NCBI GenBank assembly: GCA_002685255.1
Contig: NYWU01000016.1
Span: forward strand, 51,043-115,042
Reading direction: 5' to 3'
DNA length: 64,000 nt
Source of the DNA: Idiomarinaceae bacterium
GTDB lineage: Bacteria; Pseudomonadota; Gammaproteobacteria; Enterobacterales; Alteromonadaceae
Positions 8,557-18,121 of this stretch are shown piece by piece. Under the pieces are notes generated by a model. The model saw only the letters and a list, made by a program, of their open reading frames with translations, ran no database searches and was not told where the DNA came from. Numbering within the stretch: the stretch's first letter is position 1; every line of letters begins with the position of its first letter. Position numbers and translations under genes: made by a program.

Positions 8557-9623
8557 TCGGGCCAGCTACCTTCACTATCGGGACGAATGAGCGCGACAGA
8601 AAACCAATGATAACCACCACTGGTACTCGGGGCTGTGCAATTAATTCGAGAGCGTCCAATCGGGATGTCGTTCTTTGGTGTCACACTAAATTGCAATTCC
8701 GCGTCCCAGTTTGGTTCGAGCACATCAGTTCCTGCGAAACAGCGTAGTGCGTTGGTGTTCATTCCCTCGGTTTTACTCAGCTCAACCGTCACAGTTGGAC
8801 GCGTTTCGGAATGAGAAACTAAAGGATCGGCAGGCGTATAATGGCTTACAGCCATAGGTAGGCTATTCAATTTGACCGACAACGTCTCTAAATTAGCGTA
8901 GCGACCTGATGCAGGAAACCGTGGGATCGCTGTAGTCGGGCTCCATTGACTCCAAGCCCCTGAATGCTGAGCAAACCCTTTAAAACCCCATTCCTTCAAT
9001 AGCTTCTCAAGTGCCGGCGAATATTCGCCATAAGGGTAGGCAAAGTATTTAGGCTGTTCGCCTAACTGTGCATCAATCGCGTGCTGTGCCGAAACGATAT
9101 CCTGCTTCATTCGAGCCTGCCACTGCGCCTCTGTTTCTTCGTCTTTGCGACGAATTAAATGAGCATGAGTCTGCCCGTGATTCACAATAGTCGCGCCTCC
9201 AGCGTCGATGGTTTTCAACTGTTGCCAACTCATATAGGCAGACGGGTGGGCTTCTAGTAAATCAGGATTGACGAAAACAGCATACGGAAATCCATATTCT
9301 TTAAGTGTCGGATGGGCATTTTCAAACACGTTGTCATATCCGTCATCGAAGGTTATCACCACCGTTTTACGCGGAATATTTGCGCCTGCATCGACCCACT
9401 CTGCAGCCTGCTCGATAGCGACGACATTAAAATCATGCTCTTTCAAATAACGAAGGTGCTGCTCAAACTGGTCAGGACTAATCGATGTGACTGCGGGCGT
9501 CTTCTCAGAGACGTGATGATACTGAAGCACATGCACACCGGGATACTCCTCGTTTGCCGTTTGTGCACATGCAAGGAGGCTAGTTAACGCAGTCATGGTT
9601 AGAAAAAGTTTTAATAATTTCAT
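8553..9623 (-). CDS. Polysaccharide deacetylase family lipoprotein
   Basis: Predicted envelope carbohydrate de-N-acetylase, family 4 esterase type. The N-terminus ends in the lipobox LLAC (C19 from this start), so the protein is probably lipid-anchored. The NodB-like domain has TFDDGYDN with D93/D94 and the metal-binding histidines H149 and H153 in NHGQTHAH; AYPYG is a further family motif. The last 100 or so residues form an extra beta-rich tail of unknown function. ATG 9623 is preceded by GGAT; a TTG one codon earlier is also possible. The substrate cannot be inferred: no biofilm polysaccharide genes are adjacent. Confidence 0.85.
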   Translation of the reverse strand: MKLLKLFLTMTALTSLLACAQTANEEYPGVHVLQYHHVSEKTPAVTSISPDQFEQHLRYLKEHDFNVVAIEQAAEWVDAGANIPRKTVVITFDDGYDNVFENAHPTLKEYGFPYAVFVNPDLLEAHPSAYMSWQQLKTIDAGGATIVNHGQTHAHLIRRKDEETEAQWQARMKQDIVSAQHAIDAQLGEQPKYFAYPYGEYSPALEKLLKEWGFKGFAQHSGAWSQWSPTTAIPRFPASGRYANLETLSVKLNSLPMAVSHYTPADPLVSHSETRPTVTVELSKTEGMNTNALRCFAGTDVLEPNWDAELQFSVTPKNDIPIGRSRINCTAPSTSGGYHWFSVALIRPDSEGSWPD

Positions 9624-9695
9624 CAAACTATCCAGAAAGTGGCTGGTGAATGTTACATTATTACCAGTCTACATGAATTAGTTGGAATTCGCTTA

Positions 9696-11012
9696 ATGCA
9701 AACGTTGTTGGGCTTCGCACGCGGTGATCATCGTCGAGTATTTGCGATTGCTTTACCCATGATGATATCGAACATCGCCGCGCCACTTCTAGGCTTAGTT
9801 GATACGGCTATCATCGGACATTTACCCGATAGTGTATACTTATCATCGGTTGCTATCGGCGCCATGGTGGTGAGCTTTATCTATCTGCTTGCTGTATTTC
9901 TACGTATGGCGACGACCGGCGCTATTGCTCAAGCCTTTGGAGCCGATGATGCCGCTGAGCAGCATCAACTTTTTACTCACGGAATTCTCACGGCTATATT
10001 ACTTGGACTTGCGATCATTGCCTTGAGTCCCTTCATCACATCAGTATCACTGTGGCTGGTTGCGCCCGAACCACAATTACTCGCTTACGCGAGTGATTAT
10101 ATTCAAATTCGACTGTGGTCCGCGCCAGCGGCACTCACGACACTGATCTGCCTCGGTGTTTTACTCGGTCGCCAAGATAGTCGAAAAGCGATGTGGTTAG
10201 TGATTATTACTAACTTCGTCAACGTTGTGCTTGATCTGGTACTCATCATCGGGTTGAACATGAACGTTAGAGGAGCAGCCTACGCGTCACTCTGTGCTGA
10301 ATGGACAACAGCTATCGTCGGCTTCTATTGGTGTCGTCACACATTGGGTTGGCAATTGAGCAAGGCACGCATTGTTGCCGGAAAACTACGCTTGTTCTTA
10401 CAGGCTAACGGCAATATTTTTGTTCGCAGCCTGACACTGCAACTCTGCATGGCGATGATGACTGGCTACGCCGCACGATACGGCACGACAATAGTGGCCG
10501 CCAACGCGGTTTTAATGCAGTTCTTAATGCTGATATCACTTGGACTTGATGGCATCGCTTATGCGGTAGAGGCCTTAGCCGGTGAAGCCAAAGGAAGAAA
10601 TCGCCCCCATCAAGTAAGCTACTGGTGCAGGATCACACTGTTGTGGTCAAGCCTGTTCGCAGTCGGTTATTCACTGGTATTTTGGTTGTTAGGACAGCAA
10701 ATTATCGGCCTAATTACTGACTTATCAGCGGTAGTGGATACTGCAATGCACTATTTACCGTGGGTGGTCGCACTGCCGTTACTTGCTCACTGGAGCTATT
10801 GGTTAGATGGTGTATTTATTGGTTTATCGTGGTCAAAAGCCATGCGAGATACCATGTTACTTGCCGCTATAACAGGCTTTATCCCGCTTTGGTGGTTAAG
10901 TAAGCCACTCGAGAACCATGGTTTGTGGTTGGCTCTGAGTGGCTTTCTCATTATGCGTGCAGTTTACCAAGCGATTTGGTTACTGCGCAGGCGTCGCCAA
11001 GTCGTCCAGTAA
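9696..11012 (+). CDS. MATE family efflux transporter (DinF-like)
   Basis: Inner-membrane multidrug/organic-cation exporter driven by Na+ or H+. The 438-residue protein has about 12 helices in two repeats. The opening (RRVFAIALPMMISNIAAPLLG, VDTAIIGHL) is typical of the DinF branch. The start at 9696 gives the family-typical N-terminus; an upstream in-frame TTG/ATG extension lacks hydrophobic character. Its 3' end overlaps the convergent DUF4397 gene by 33 bases. Substrate unknown. Confidence 0.88.
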   Translation: MQTLLGFARGDHRRVFAIALPMMISNIAAPLLGLVDTAIIGHLPDSVYLSSVAIGAMVVSFIYLLAVFLRMATTGAIAQAFGADDAAEQHQLFTHGILTAILLGLAIIALSPFITSVSLWLVAPEPQLLAYASDYIQIRLWSAPAALTTLICLGVLLGRQDSRKAMWLVIITNFVNVVLDLVLIIGLNMNVRGAAYASLCAEWTTAIVGFYWCRHTLGWQLSKARIVAGKLRLFLQANGNIFVRSLTLQLCMAMMTGYAARYGTTIVAANAVLMQFLMLISLGLDGIAYAVEALAGEAKGRNRPHQVSYWCRITLLWSSLFAVGYSLVFWLLGQQIIGLITDLSAVVDTAMHYLPWVVALPLLAHWSYWLDGVFIGLSWSKAMRDTMLLAAITGFIPLWWLSKPLENHGLWLALSGFLIMRAVYQAIWLLRRRRQVVQ

Positions 11013-12374
11013 AATGACTTGTGGAGGTGTGCCGCCGCCGTCAGCATCGACTGCGATAACTGTATAGATACCGCCACCTTCTAGATTGAATAATACAGGA
11101 CCGATTGCTGCGGTCTTAGTGCCCGCCGCAGTGACAGTCGCGTAATATTCACCTGGAGTGACTTGTAAGCTACCTGTTGATACCAAGCCTTCAACATCAA
11201 AAGGTACATCGGCAACGACCGGATCGGCATCGCTGATATCTTCACCTGCGGTCAAATAGATATCTACGTTACCTGCTGAAGGAGACGCGTGCACGACTTG
11301 AAGTTGCGCGGCAGTTGCAATACTGCGACGTTGCTCAGTCAATGCCTGAAGAGCTAATGAGTCATCACCTAAGGCACCGACAGCATAAATGCTATAACTC
11401 ATCGTCGCTTCTAGCGTGAACGCGACATCATCTAACACTTGCGGTGTGCCACCAGTAGCAGCGACATCGACCAAATAGTCACCCTCTGCGACATTGATAT
11501 AGTCAGTGGCTGATTGAAACGCAAGATCCGTGATTTGCGGTTCGGCTGCGTTATTCAGCGTGACATCAACATTCGGTGCGTCCGCTGCGGCATGAATAAC
11601 ACGTACATCAGATCCAGCGTTTGCATCAGGAACTAACACTGTACCGTCACCCGTCGCAATCTGCAGCGTCACAGGTGAATCGCCTGTTGCTGTGTTATCT
11701 GTTGCGGCAACGATATAGTCGCTACCATCTGGGAGCGCAATAGTACCTGAGTCATAAACTACGGTTGTTTCACCTACTGGGGTTAGACGAACACGATAGT
11801 CACCCGCTTCCACTGAAACTTGACCAGAGTCATCGCTAAATTCCAGTGTTGCAGCAGGCGATGCATCTGCGAGTGCTGCGTCAGGCGCTGTTAAATACAC
11901 ATCGACACCTGGCGCATTGTAAGCAGCATGTACCACTTGAATACGACTATTACCGCTCGCAACGTCCGATACTGGGTTACTAATGACTAATGGCTCTATG
12001 CTCTCATCACCGACATTGCCCACGGCAAATACTTCATAACGGGTATCTGCATTGAACGTCAGATCAGCGGGACCAATAACCGCTGCGGTGGATTCGTCTG
12101 GTAGGATACCTTCGACTGTAATTGAATACTCTCCAGCATCAACTTCTAGAATGCTAGAGCTAGCCTGATAAGGTACATCTTCTAACAGCGCCGTGTCACC
12201 CGCTAGCACGTTGACGTTAGGGGCGTCTGATGCTGTATGGTGCACACGCACGAAACTACTCTCTGGTGTCGGTTCAACAACAACCTCATCATCGTTGTCG
12301 TCATCATCTAACCAGCAACCCGACAAGACAAGCGTCGGTAAAAGTAGTAAACTGAACTTTGTGATTCCTCGCAT
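10980..12374 (-). CDS. DUF4397 domain lipoprotein with four repeats
   Basis: A 464-residue secreted lipoprotein. The signal peptide ends in LSGC (C20), followed by a very acidic linker (DDDDNDDE) and four DUF4397-type beta-sandwich repeats. Each repeat opens with a V-H-A-type motif (VRVHHTASDAPNV, IQVVHAAYNAPGV, VRVIHAAADAPNV, LQVVHASPSAGNV), at roughly 40, 150, 260 and 360. DUF4397 proteins are envelope or secreted proteins without an assigned biochemical role. GAGGAA sets ATG 12374; longer in-frame starts would bury the signal peptide. Confidence 0.88.
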   Translation of the reverse strand: MRGITKFSLLLLPTLVLSGCWLDDDDNDDEVVVEPTPESSFVRVHHTASDAPNVNVLAGDTALLEDVPYQASSSILEVDAGEYSITVEGILPDESTAAVIGPADLTFNADTRYEVFAVGNVGDESIEPLVISNPVSDVASGNSRIQVVHAAYNAPGVDVYLTAPDAALADASPAATLEFSDDSGQVSVEAGDYRVRLTPVGETTVVYDSGTIALPDGSDYIVAATDNTATGDSPVTLQIATGDGTVLVPDANAGSDVRVIHAAADAPNVDVTLNNAAEPQITDLAFQSATDYINVAEGDYLVDVAATGGTPQVLDDVAFTLEATMSYSIYAVGALGDDSLALQALTEQRRSIATAAQLQVVHASPSAGNVDIYLTAGEDISDADPVVADVPFDVEGLVSTGSLQVTPGEYYATVTAAGTKTAAIGPVLFNLEGGGIYTVIAVDADGGGTPPQVILLDDLATPAQ

Positions 12375-12490
12375 TGTAAATTCCTCGTAATGATTAGGGC
12401 AAATATCACTACGAAGCATATAAATGCGAGGGATCACATCTAATTAACAAATTTTGTAAAGCTTTTTTAAAGTTGTATAGTTAAACAGAG

Positions 12491-13069
12491 CTAGTAGTAA
12501 GAGTGTTCTCCACGCTCATGTTCAGTTACATCTTTGACGCCGGTGATTTCGTTTGGGAAACGTTCAATCAATTCTTTCTCGATACCATTTTTAACCGTCA
12601 CATCGATCATGCTGCAGCCATTACAGCCACCACCAAATTGTAGAACCGCTTTGCCATCTTCAGTAATCTCTGTTACCAACACATGACCGCCATGATTGGC
12701 AAGCTGCGGATTAATCTCCGCTTGAATAACGTATTCAACGCGATCAATTAATGGCGCATCATCAGCAACTTTACGAGCTTTAGCGTTAGGCGCTTTTAGT
12801 GTCAATTGCGAACCTAACTCTTGCTCTTCAAAGTCAATGACTGCGTCTTCTAAAAATGGCGCGCTGCCTGAATCGACGACAGCATCGAAACCATTAAATG
12901 GCAGACGCTCGTCATCAGGTTCAACTGAATCGGGTGGGCAGTAAGATACACCGCACTCAGCATTCGGCATACCTGGATTGACAACAAACACACGAATGTT
13001 GGTGCCTTCGGGCTGATCAGCTAACAACTTACAGAAGTGCTTTTGCGCAGATTCCGAAATGCGGATCAT
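12491..13069 (-). CDS. nfuA: Fe/S biogenesis protein NfuA
   Basis: Carrier of [4Fe-4S] clusters to apo-targets under stress. The 192-residue protein combines a degenerate A-type scaffold domain (about 1-100, with C39 and C44) and a C-terminal NifU-like domain (about 110-192) holding the cluster-binding C149-x2-C152 in GGCNGCSM. It lies directly beside gntX/comF and bioH, the same neighbourhood as in E. coli. Confidence 0.96.
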   Translation of the reverse strand: MIRISESAQKHFCKLLADQPEGTNIRVFVVNPGMPNAECGVSYCPPDSVEPDDERLPFNGFDAVVDSGSAPFLEDAVIDFEEQELGSQLTLKAPNAKARKVADDAPLIDRVEYVIQAEINPQLANHGGHVLVTEITEDGKAVLQFGGGCNGCSMIDVTVKNGIEKELIERFPNEITGVKDVTEHERGEHSYY

Positions 13070-13107
13070 AATTTCACCGTCCCTATACTTGAGTAATTTA
13101 CTAGGTT

Positions 13108-13851
13108 TTATTCTAACGCAGACACAGTTAAAAGACTAGTGTCTGTCGGCGACTGGCGAGGGTTGTATGCTAAGCTCCAAACATCAACAGAAGACGCGCC
13201 CACGGTATACAGCGCCTCGCTTGCAGCGCACAGACTTGCGCCTGTGGTACAGATATCATCAATGACAGCAATCGAATGACGCGATAGCGAACGGGCCGCT
13301 CTCATCGCCTCCATTCGGCTATACCAACGTTGTTGACGACCCGCGCGCTTTTGCTTCTCCACGTGTTTTATCCAATATAAACCGCGCTTTACCACCTTAA
13401 TGTTCAGTAGTCGTCCACACTCATGAGTAATAAGCCCTGCCGGGTGAAAGCCGCGTGCGCGCCAGTCTGATTCAAAGCAAGGCATGGCTACTAAATAATC
13501 GGGGAACGGCTGGTTATGGTAACGGTACACGAGTAGTGCTTGTGCACTTAGCTGCAACGCCAATATACGCGTCCAGTGGCTATTTCCACCCTCTTTGTAG
13601 CGATTAAGTAACCAGCGTATCGTCCGTCGGTAACGCCAGACACTGATGCAGAGGCGCTGCCGAATCAACATATCTTTGGCGAATGAAGGCGCATTACTTA
13701 TCAGCACATGTCGATATGAGCGTGGAAACATCCGTGGCAACTGTAAGCTACACATGTCACAGATCCCCGTTAAGGCGCGCGTGGATTGCTGACAAAAGAC
13801 ACAATCATTGAATTGCAGTATGATAGCGAGATGAGTTAGCCAAGGTAGCAT
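13108..13851 (-). CDS. gntX: ComF/GntX family phosphoribosyltransferase-like protein
   Basis: A 247-residue protein of the ComF family, linked to DNA uptake and utilisation in naturally competent bacteria. An N-terminal zinc-ribbon-like region has two CxxC pairs (C17/C20 and C31/C34). The C-terminal phosphoribosyltransferase domain has the PRPP loop VIDDICTTG at 196-204. The start has no clear ribosome site but gives the normal family N-terminus. It is divergent from bioH with a 34-base gap. comM is also present in this window, which fits a competence-capable organism. Confidence 0.88.
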   Translation of the reverse strand: MLPWLTHLAIILQFNDCVFCQQSTRALTGICDMCSLQLPRMFPRSYRHVLISNAPSFAKDMLIRQRLCISVWRYRRTIRWLLNRYKEGGNSHWTRILALQLSAQALLVYRYHNQPFPDYLVAMPCFESDWRARGFHPAGLITHECGRLLNIKVVKRGLYWIKHVEKQKRAGRQQRWYSRMEAMRAARSLSRHSIAVIDDICTTGASLCAASEALYTVGASSVDVWSLAYNPRQSPTDTSLLTVSALE

Positions 13852-13885
13852 TTTTGTTTATTCAGTCGGTAAAAAGAGAAACATA

Positions 13886-14650
13886 GTGAGTATTGCGATA
13901 GACCAACTAGGGCAAGGTGAAGATTTAGTTGTACTCCATGGCTGGGGGATGAACCGTCATGTTTGGAGTACAATTAAGGAACCACTTAGTAAAACATTTA
14001 AATTGTGGCTAATCGATATTCCTGGGTTTGGAGACAGCCATGATGAACCTCTCCCGCAGTCAGTTGATGCAATTGCAGAAACACTCCTTACTCATTTACC
14101 GGAACACTTTCACATCATGGGTTGGTCGATGGGAGGATTAATAGCTACGGCCATCGCTGCAAATTACCCACACCGTGTGAATAAGTTGGTTACCGTTGCT
14201 TCGTCGCCCTACTTTTTAGAACAAAGTGACTGGCCGGGGATTAAACCGCGCTTGATGAAGCAATTAGAGAACGACTTACATAATGATTTTCGTAAAACGG
14301 TCGAGCGCTTTCTCGCCTTACAAGCGATGGGAAGCAAAGACGCCAAACAACAAGTTAAGCAGCTTAAGCACTGGTTGTTTCAATCACCTCTTGCGTCCGA
14401 ACAAGCACTATCAACTGGCCTGACCCTGCTCGAACAGACCGACCTTAGAGAAACGCTTCAAACGATTAAAGCGCCACTATTACGTATGTATGGTCGCCTT
14501 GATGGTTTAGTGCCGATTAGTGCTGCTCAGGCGACCAATCAATTAGCCACACAGTCGTCGTGTTGTATTTTTAACGAAAGCGCTCATGCCCCCTTTATTA
14601 CCGAACCTGAGTTATTTGTTCAACAACTGACTCGTTTTCTCAATAGCTAA
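13886..14650 (+). CDS. bioH: Pimeloyl-ACP methyl ester carboxylesterase BioH
   Basis: Removes the methyl group from pimeloyl-ACP methyl ester to release pimeloyl-ACP for biotin synthesis. The 254-residue alpha/beta hydrolase has catalytic S81 in GWSMGG, D206 and H234, nearly the same positions as in E. coli BioH, and the oxyanion region LHGWGMN at 18-23. It starts at GTG 13886. Location beside gntX and nfuA matches the E. coli block. bioC is not nearby. Confidence 0.93.
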   Translation: MSIAIDQLGQGEDLVVLHGWGMNRHVWSTIKEPLSKTFKLWLIDIPGFGDSHDEPLPQSVDAIAETLLTHLPEHFHIMGWSMGGLIATAIAANYPHRVNKLVTVASSPYFLEQSDWPGIKPRLMKQLENDLHNDFRKTVERFLALQAMGSKDAKQQVKQLKHWLFQSPLASEQALSTGLTLLEQTDLRETLQTIKAPLLRMYGRLDGLVPISAAQATNQLATQSSCCIFNESAHAPFITEPELFVQQLTRFLNS

Positions 14651-15463
14651 TTAGCGTTGGCATTGTGTGCAATACACCGTGCTGCGTTGACCTAACCGGA
14701 TTTCACGCAGTGGCTTTTTACAGCGCATGCACATCTTGCCGCCACGGCCATAGACTTGTAGCTTTTGTGCAAAATAACCAGGGGAGCCATCAGCACGAGT
14801 AAAATCGCGTAACGTAGTACCGCCCTGTTTTATCGCTTCAGCGAGCGTTTCTTTTATATGCATAACTAACCGCTCATAGCGCGCTTTACTAATCGCACCG
14901 GCGGCGCGTTTAGGATGAATACCGGCTTTAAATAACGCTTCGTTGGCGTAGATATTTCCGACACCGACGACCTGATGGTTGTCCATAATGAAGGTTTTTA
15001 TCGGCTGTTTCTTATCGCGCGAACGTTCAAACAGGTAATCGGCATTAAAATGCTCGGTTAATGGCTCTGGGCCGAGCATCGCCAATAGTTTATGCTCATC
15101 AACGTTCTCCTCGGTAAACAGCAACGCGCCAAACCGGCGAGGATCGTTAAGTCGTAGGCACTGACCCGAAGAAAATTCAATTTGTATATGGTCATGCTTA
15201 ACACGCGGGGTATCGATGGGAACCACGCGCAACTTGCCAGACATCCCCAAGTGTAGGATTAAGACGCCCTGCTCGGTTTCCAATAATAAGTACTTTGCCC
15301 TACGCTTCACTCGAATCAAGTCGCCCCCCTCTACCTGGTGCACTTGTTCGGGTACAGGCCAACGCAGCCGCGCATCATATACGTTAACACGTGTTATTTT
15401 ATGGCCTTCGATGTGTGGGGCTATGCCCATCCGGCTGACTTCAACTTCAGGTAACTCTGGCAC
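14651..15463 (-). CDS. mutM: Formamidopyrimidine-DNA glycosylase
   Basis: Base-excision repair enzyme that removes 8-oxoguanine and cleaves the abasic site. The 270-residue protein begins MPELPEVE, supplying the catalytic N-terminal proline and E3. It has a conserved beta-hairpin lysine near 56 and ends with the zinc finger C245-x2-C248-x16-C265-x2-C268. It abuts the bioH stop with no gap. In E. coli mutM also lies beside rpmG/rpmB and radC. Confidence 0.96.
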   Translation of the reverse strand: MPELPEVEVSRMGIAPHIEGHKITRVNVYDARLRWPVPEQVHQVEGGDLIRVKRRAKYLLLETEQGVLILHLGMSGKLRVVPIDTPRVKHDHIQIEFSSGQCLRLNDPRRFGALLFTEENVDEHKLLAMLGPEPLTEHFNADYLFERSRDKKQPIKTFIMDNHQVVGVGNIYANEALFKAGIHPKRAAGAISKARYERLVMHIKETLAEAIKQGGTTLRDFTRADGSPGYFAQKLQVYGRGGKMCMRCKKPLREIRLGQRSTVYCTQCQR

Positions 15464-15475
15464 AGCTTGGCTCCG

Positions 15476-15961
15476 TTAATGATGAGGGGTTAATGATGCT
15501 TGGGTGGCGTTCTCAACCAAAAATAATTGGTCTTGTTGTGGCAACCTTAGGATCAGCGTCGGTTGACTGTATAGCTCGACCTCCGCGTAATTGTCGTTAC
15601 CAAATAACAAAATCACTTGCTTTGCTTCACCTTGAGGACGCTGAGTTGTAGATGAAATTGCTAGGTTTTTCCACTTGCTGACTAAACTCTGAACCTGGTC
15701 AGGTGACGCTTTACAATTACCTTCGCAACGCCACTGCTGGTCATCAATGCGATAAATGGAACCATCGAACTCTATGCCCGTCAGTTGATCGGCATCACTC
15801 ATTAGACGTTGAGTGGGCCCGGAACTCGTTTCAGTGTTCGGATTAGGAAACACAAACCAAAACGTCGCCACAATGAGTAGCACGACATACACAATAATAT
15901 TGTTCCAAGTGCTTTTCTTTAACGTGAGTCCAAAGAACCGACGTTTCTCATTTATATCCAT
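15476..15961 (-). CDS. Unknown single-pass membrane protein
   Basis: A 161-residue protein not matched to a family I know. A short cytoplasmic N-terminus is followed by one helix (about 20-38) and a periplasmic domain of about 120 residues. That domain includes one likely disulfide pair in WRCEGNC and a predicted beta-rich region (QVILLFGNDNYAEVELY). It lies 12 bases upstream of mutM on the same strand and may be cotranscribed with it. No strong ribosome site is visible. Confidence 0.75.
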   Translation of the reverse strand: MDINEKRRFFGLTLKKSTWNNIIVYVVLLIVATFWFVFPNPNTETSSGPTQRLMSDADQLTGIEFDGSIYRIDDQQWRCEGNCKASPDQVQSLVSKWKNLAISSTTQRPQGEAKQVILLFGNDNYAEVELYSQPTLILRLPQQDQLFLVENATQASLTPHH

Positions 15962-16034
15962 ACGCTATCTTTGATAAAACAATTGTTGATATCACAATAA
16001 TACTTTATATTCTCGCCGCTCATATTATTTAAAC

Positions 16035-16673
16035 ATGGCTATGGAAAAAATACCTCATCACATTGACGCGATACTCGACGATTTAGTTGACCGCGGTTAC
16101 GCGATCATTCCGAGTTTTTTGCCTCATGCGGTCTCAGATCCACTATATCAAGAGGCCAACCAAATTGCTTCTCCACATTGGCAAACCGCGGCTATCGGAC
16201 GAGCCCAAAGTCACGCCATTAATACGATGGTACGTAACGATAGGATTATCTGGTTAGACGATAATAGCGCCTATGGCGCGCCTTTTCTCGGTGTTATGGA
16301 ACAATTGCGGCTCGCCGTAAATCGCTCACTTTTTATGGGGCTATTCGATTACGAGTGTCACCTGGCGCATTATCCTAAAGGCGCTTTTTATAAGAAACAC
16401 CTCGACGCTTTTAAAGGTAAAAGCAACCGTAAGCTTACGACAGTGCTCTATCTCAACCCAGAATGGAACGAATCAGATGGTGGCGAGTTGGTGATCTATG
16501 GAAAACGAGGTGAGGTACTGGAAAAAGTCTTGCCCAAGCGCGGTACACTTGTGGTTTTCTTAAGTGATCAGTTTGTTCACGAAGTACTTCCGAGCCAACG
16601 TGATCGCTTTAGCTTAACGGGTTGGTTCCGATTAAACGCGAGCATTTCCGGTATCATCGATCCCCCTCGCTAG
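16035..16673 (+). CDS. 2-oxoglutarate/Fe(II) dioxygenase, prolyl-hydroxylase type
   Basis: A 212-residue double-stranded beta-helix oxygenase. The iron triad is H122, D124 and H182, and R192 is placed to bind the 2-oxoglutarate carboxylate. The stretch KLTTVLYLNPEW and GGELVIYG are typical of the EGLN/SM-20-like prolyl hydroxylases. The Pseudomonas member of similar size hydroxylates a proline in EF-Tu, so a translation factor is a reasonable target guess here, but the substrate is inference. It shares a bidirectional terminator with the ribosomal-protein pair downstream. No clear ribosome site; ATG 16041 is an alternative start. Confidence 0.83.
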   Translation: MAMEKIPHHIDAILDDLVDRGYAIIPSFLPHAVSDPLYQEANQIASPHWQTAAIGRAQSHAINTMVRNDRIIWLDDNSAYGAPFLGVMEQLRLAVNRSLFMGLFDYECHLAHYPKGAFYKKHLDAFKGKSNRKLTTVLYLNPEWNESDGGELVIYGKRGEVLEKVLPKRGTLVVFLSDQFVHEVLPSQRDRFSLTGWFRLNASISGIIDPPR

Positions 16674-16710
16674 GCCACCAGCAACCCTTGTAAGGATGAA
16701 TTTCAGATAT

Positions 16711-16739
16711 AAAAAAACCGGCTTAAGAGCCGGTTTTTT
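16711..16739. terminator. Bidirectional rho-independent terminator
   Basis: CCGGCT and AGCCGG form a six-pair GC-rich stem around a TAAG loop. An A-tract of seven on the left and a T-tract of six on the right extend the stem and provide the U-run on either strand. It ends the oxygenase gene on the plus strand and rpmB-rpmG on the minus strand. Confidence 0.9.
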
Positions 16740-16755
16740 GCGAAACGAAGTCAAA

Positions 16756-16911
16756 TTACTTGATTTTCGCTTCTTTAAAGATCACGTGTTTACGAACCAC
16801 TGGATCGAACTTTTTGATCTCCATTTTCTCTGGCATGGTGCGTTTATTTTTGTCTGTAGTATAGAAATAACCTGTACCAGCAGACGACACCAAACGAATC
16901 TTATCGCGCAT
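16756..16911 (-). CDS. rpmG: 50S ribosomal protein L33
   Basis: A 51-residue basic protein, too short for many ORF filters, found by translating the minus strand. It begins [19 protein letters not shown] and contains [19 protein letters not shown] and a KEAKIK terminus, all diagnostic of L33. It lacks the zinc-binding cysteines found in some paralogues, so it is the zinc-independent form. AAGGAAC precedes the start. It follows rpmB with a 12-base gap. Confidence 0.97.
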   Translation of the reverse strand: MRDKIRLVSSAGTGYFYTTDKNKRTMPEKMEIKKFDPVVRKHVIFKEAKIK

Positions 16912-16923
16912 AATATCTGTTCC

Positions 16924-17160
16924 TTACACCTTGATACCACGGCCGCGGAGATCCGCTAATACCGAGTCGATACCATTTTTATCGATGATACGCATACCTT
17001 TAGTAGAAATGCGTAATTTCACCCAACGCTTCTCGCTCTCAACCCAGAAGCGGTGAGTTTGTAAGTTTGGTAAAAAGCGACGCTTAGTCGCATTGCGTGC
17101 GTGCGAGCGGTTGTTACCGACTACCGGACGCTTACCTGTAACTTGGCATACTTGTGACAT
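16924..17160 (-). CDS. rpmB: 50S ribosomal protein L28
   Basis: A 78-residue large-subunit protein beginning [17 protein letters not shown], with [16 protein letters not shown] in the middle, as in gammaproteobacterial L28. A GGAG lies just upstream of ATG 17160; a longer frame from further upstream has no family support. First gene of the rpmB-rpmG operon, with a good sigma-70 promoter at 17233-17261. Confidence 0.97.
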   Translation of the reverse strand: MSQVCQVTGKRPVVGNNRSHARNATKRRFLPNLQTHRFWVESEKRWVKLRISTKGMRIIDKNGIDSVLADLRGRGIKV

Positions 17161-17232
17161 GTCTCTACTCCAAAATTGCTGCAAGCTCGCCTGTCGCCCA
17201 ATTTGACCTTGCCTAGAAATCCGAGGGCGCAT

Positions 17233-17261
17233 TTTATACAGCAAACAGGCCCGCTAATCAA
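17233..17261 (-). promoter_or_regulatory. Predicted sigma-70 promoter of rpmB-rpmG
   Basis: On the minus strand TTGATT and TATAAA are separated by exactly 17 bases, with a GC-rich discriminator (GCGCCC) after the -10, as often seen at growth-regulated ribosomal promoters. It lies about 70 bases upstream of rpmB. Confidence 0.65.
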
Positions 17262-17340
17262 GCTAAAACGGCGGTTTTTTGATCTCTGTGATCGTTCGGG
17301 CGCAATTTTACGCTATCTTGCACTAGATCTCCAGTGATTA

Positions 17341-18015
17341 TTAAATAAGCCCTCTTTCGGCAAACGAAACCGGATCGCCGCTGCCGATCACGAAATGATC
17401 CAGCAATGCAACATCAATCAGTGAAAGCGCTTTTTGTAACCGCTCTGTCACCCTCTTATCGGCCTGGCTAGGCTCGGCAACACCCGAGGGATGATTATGC
17501 GCGAGGATAACCGCGGCGGCGTTGTGTTGCATAACTAATTTGAGTACCTCACGCGGATAGACCGGGGCCGCATTGATGGTACCGTAAAACAATTCTTCAT
17601 AACGTAGCAGGCGATGTTGACTATCGAGTAACAATAACGCAAACACCTCGCGACGTTGATGCCGCAACTGAGTCGACAAGTACTCTTTCACCATCGATGG
17701 TTCAGTAAACCCATCGCGCCGTGAAAGTTGCCACGCTAAGTAACGTTTAGATAACTCCAGCACCACTTGAAGTTGGTTAATACGCGCGGGACCGAGTCCT
17801 TTTACTGCCATTAACTGGTCATTCGATGATGTCAGCAATGGTCCGATGCCATTGAATTGTACCAACAACTGTCGAGCAAAGGTGACCACATCCAGACCGC
17901 GACACCCGCTACCTATTAAGATTGCCAATAATTCCGCATCGGATAACGCACTTGCCCCCAATTGCTGAAGTTTTTCCCGCGGGCGTTCAGACTCAGGCCA
18001 CAACTTTACACTCAT
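17341..18015 (-). CDS. radC: RadC family JAMM-domain protein
   Basis: A 224-residue protein with a helix-hairpin-helix-like region (VKGLGPARINQL, about 71-82) and an MPN+/JAMM metal site H173-x-H175-x10-D186 in AHNHPSG. The original repair function of RadC was withdrawn, and its biochemical role is unsettled. GGAG is positioned before ATG 18015. It is divergent from coaBC and next to rpmBG, a conserved gammaproteobacterial arrangement. Confidence 0.92.
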   Translation of the reverse strand: MSVKLWPESERPREKLQQLGASALSDAELLAILIGSGCRGLDVVTFARQLLVQFNGIGPLLTSSNDQLMAVKGLGPARINQLQVVLELSKRYLAWQLSRRDGFTEPSMVKEYLSTQLRHQRREVFALLLLDSQHRLLRYEELFYGTINAAPVYPREVLKLVMQHNAAAVILAHNHPSGVAEPSQADKRVTERLQKALSLIDVALLDHFVIGSGDPVSFAERGLI

Positions 18016-18121
18016 TTGCTAGGCTCCGCTAAAATGCCAGAGTGTAGCCACACAGACTACCGCCTTGCCGTAGCTCATGTTATCTTTACGTGTCTTAACA
18101 TACGGACGTTGGTGAATCATC

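Noticed and set aside
17261..17275. Short AAAACGGCGGTTTT hairpin near rpmB as a radC terminator
   Set aside because: The stem is too short and the element overlaps the rpmB -35 area; support is too weak.
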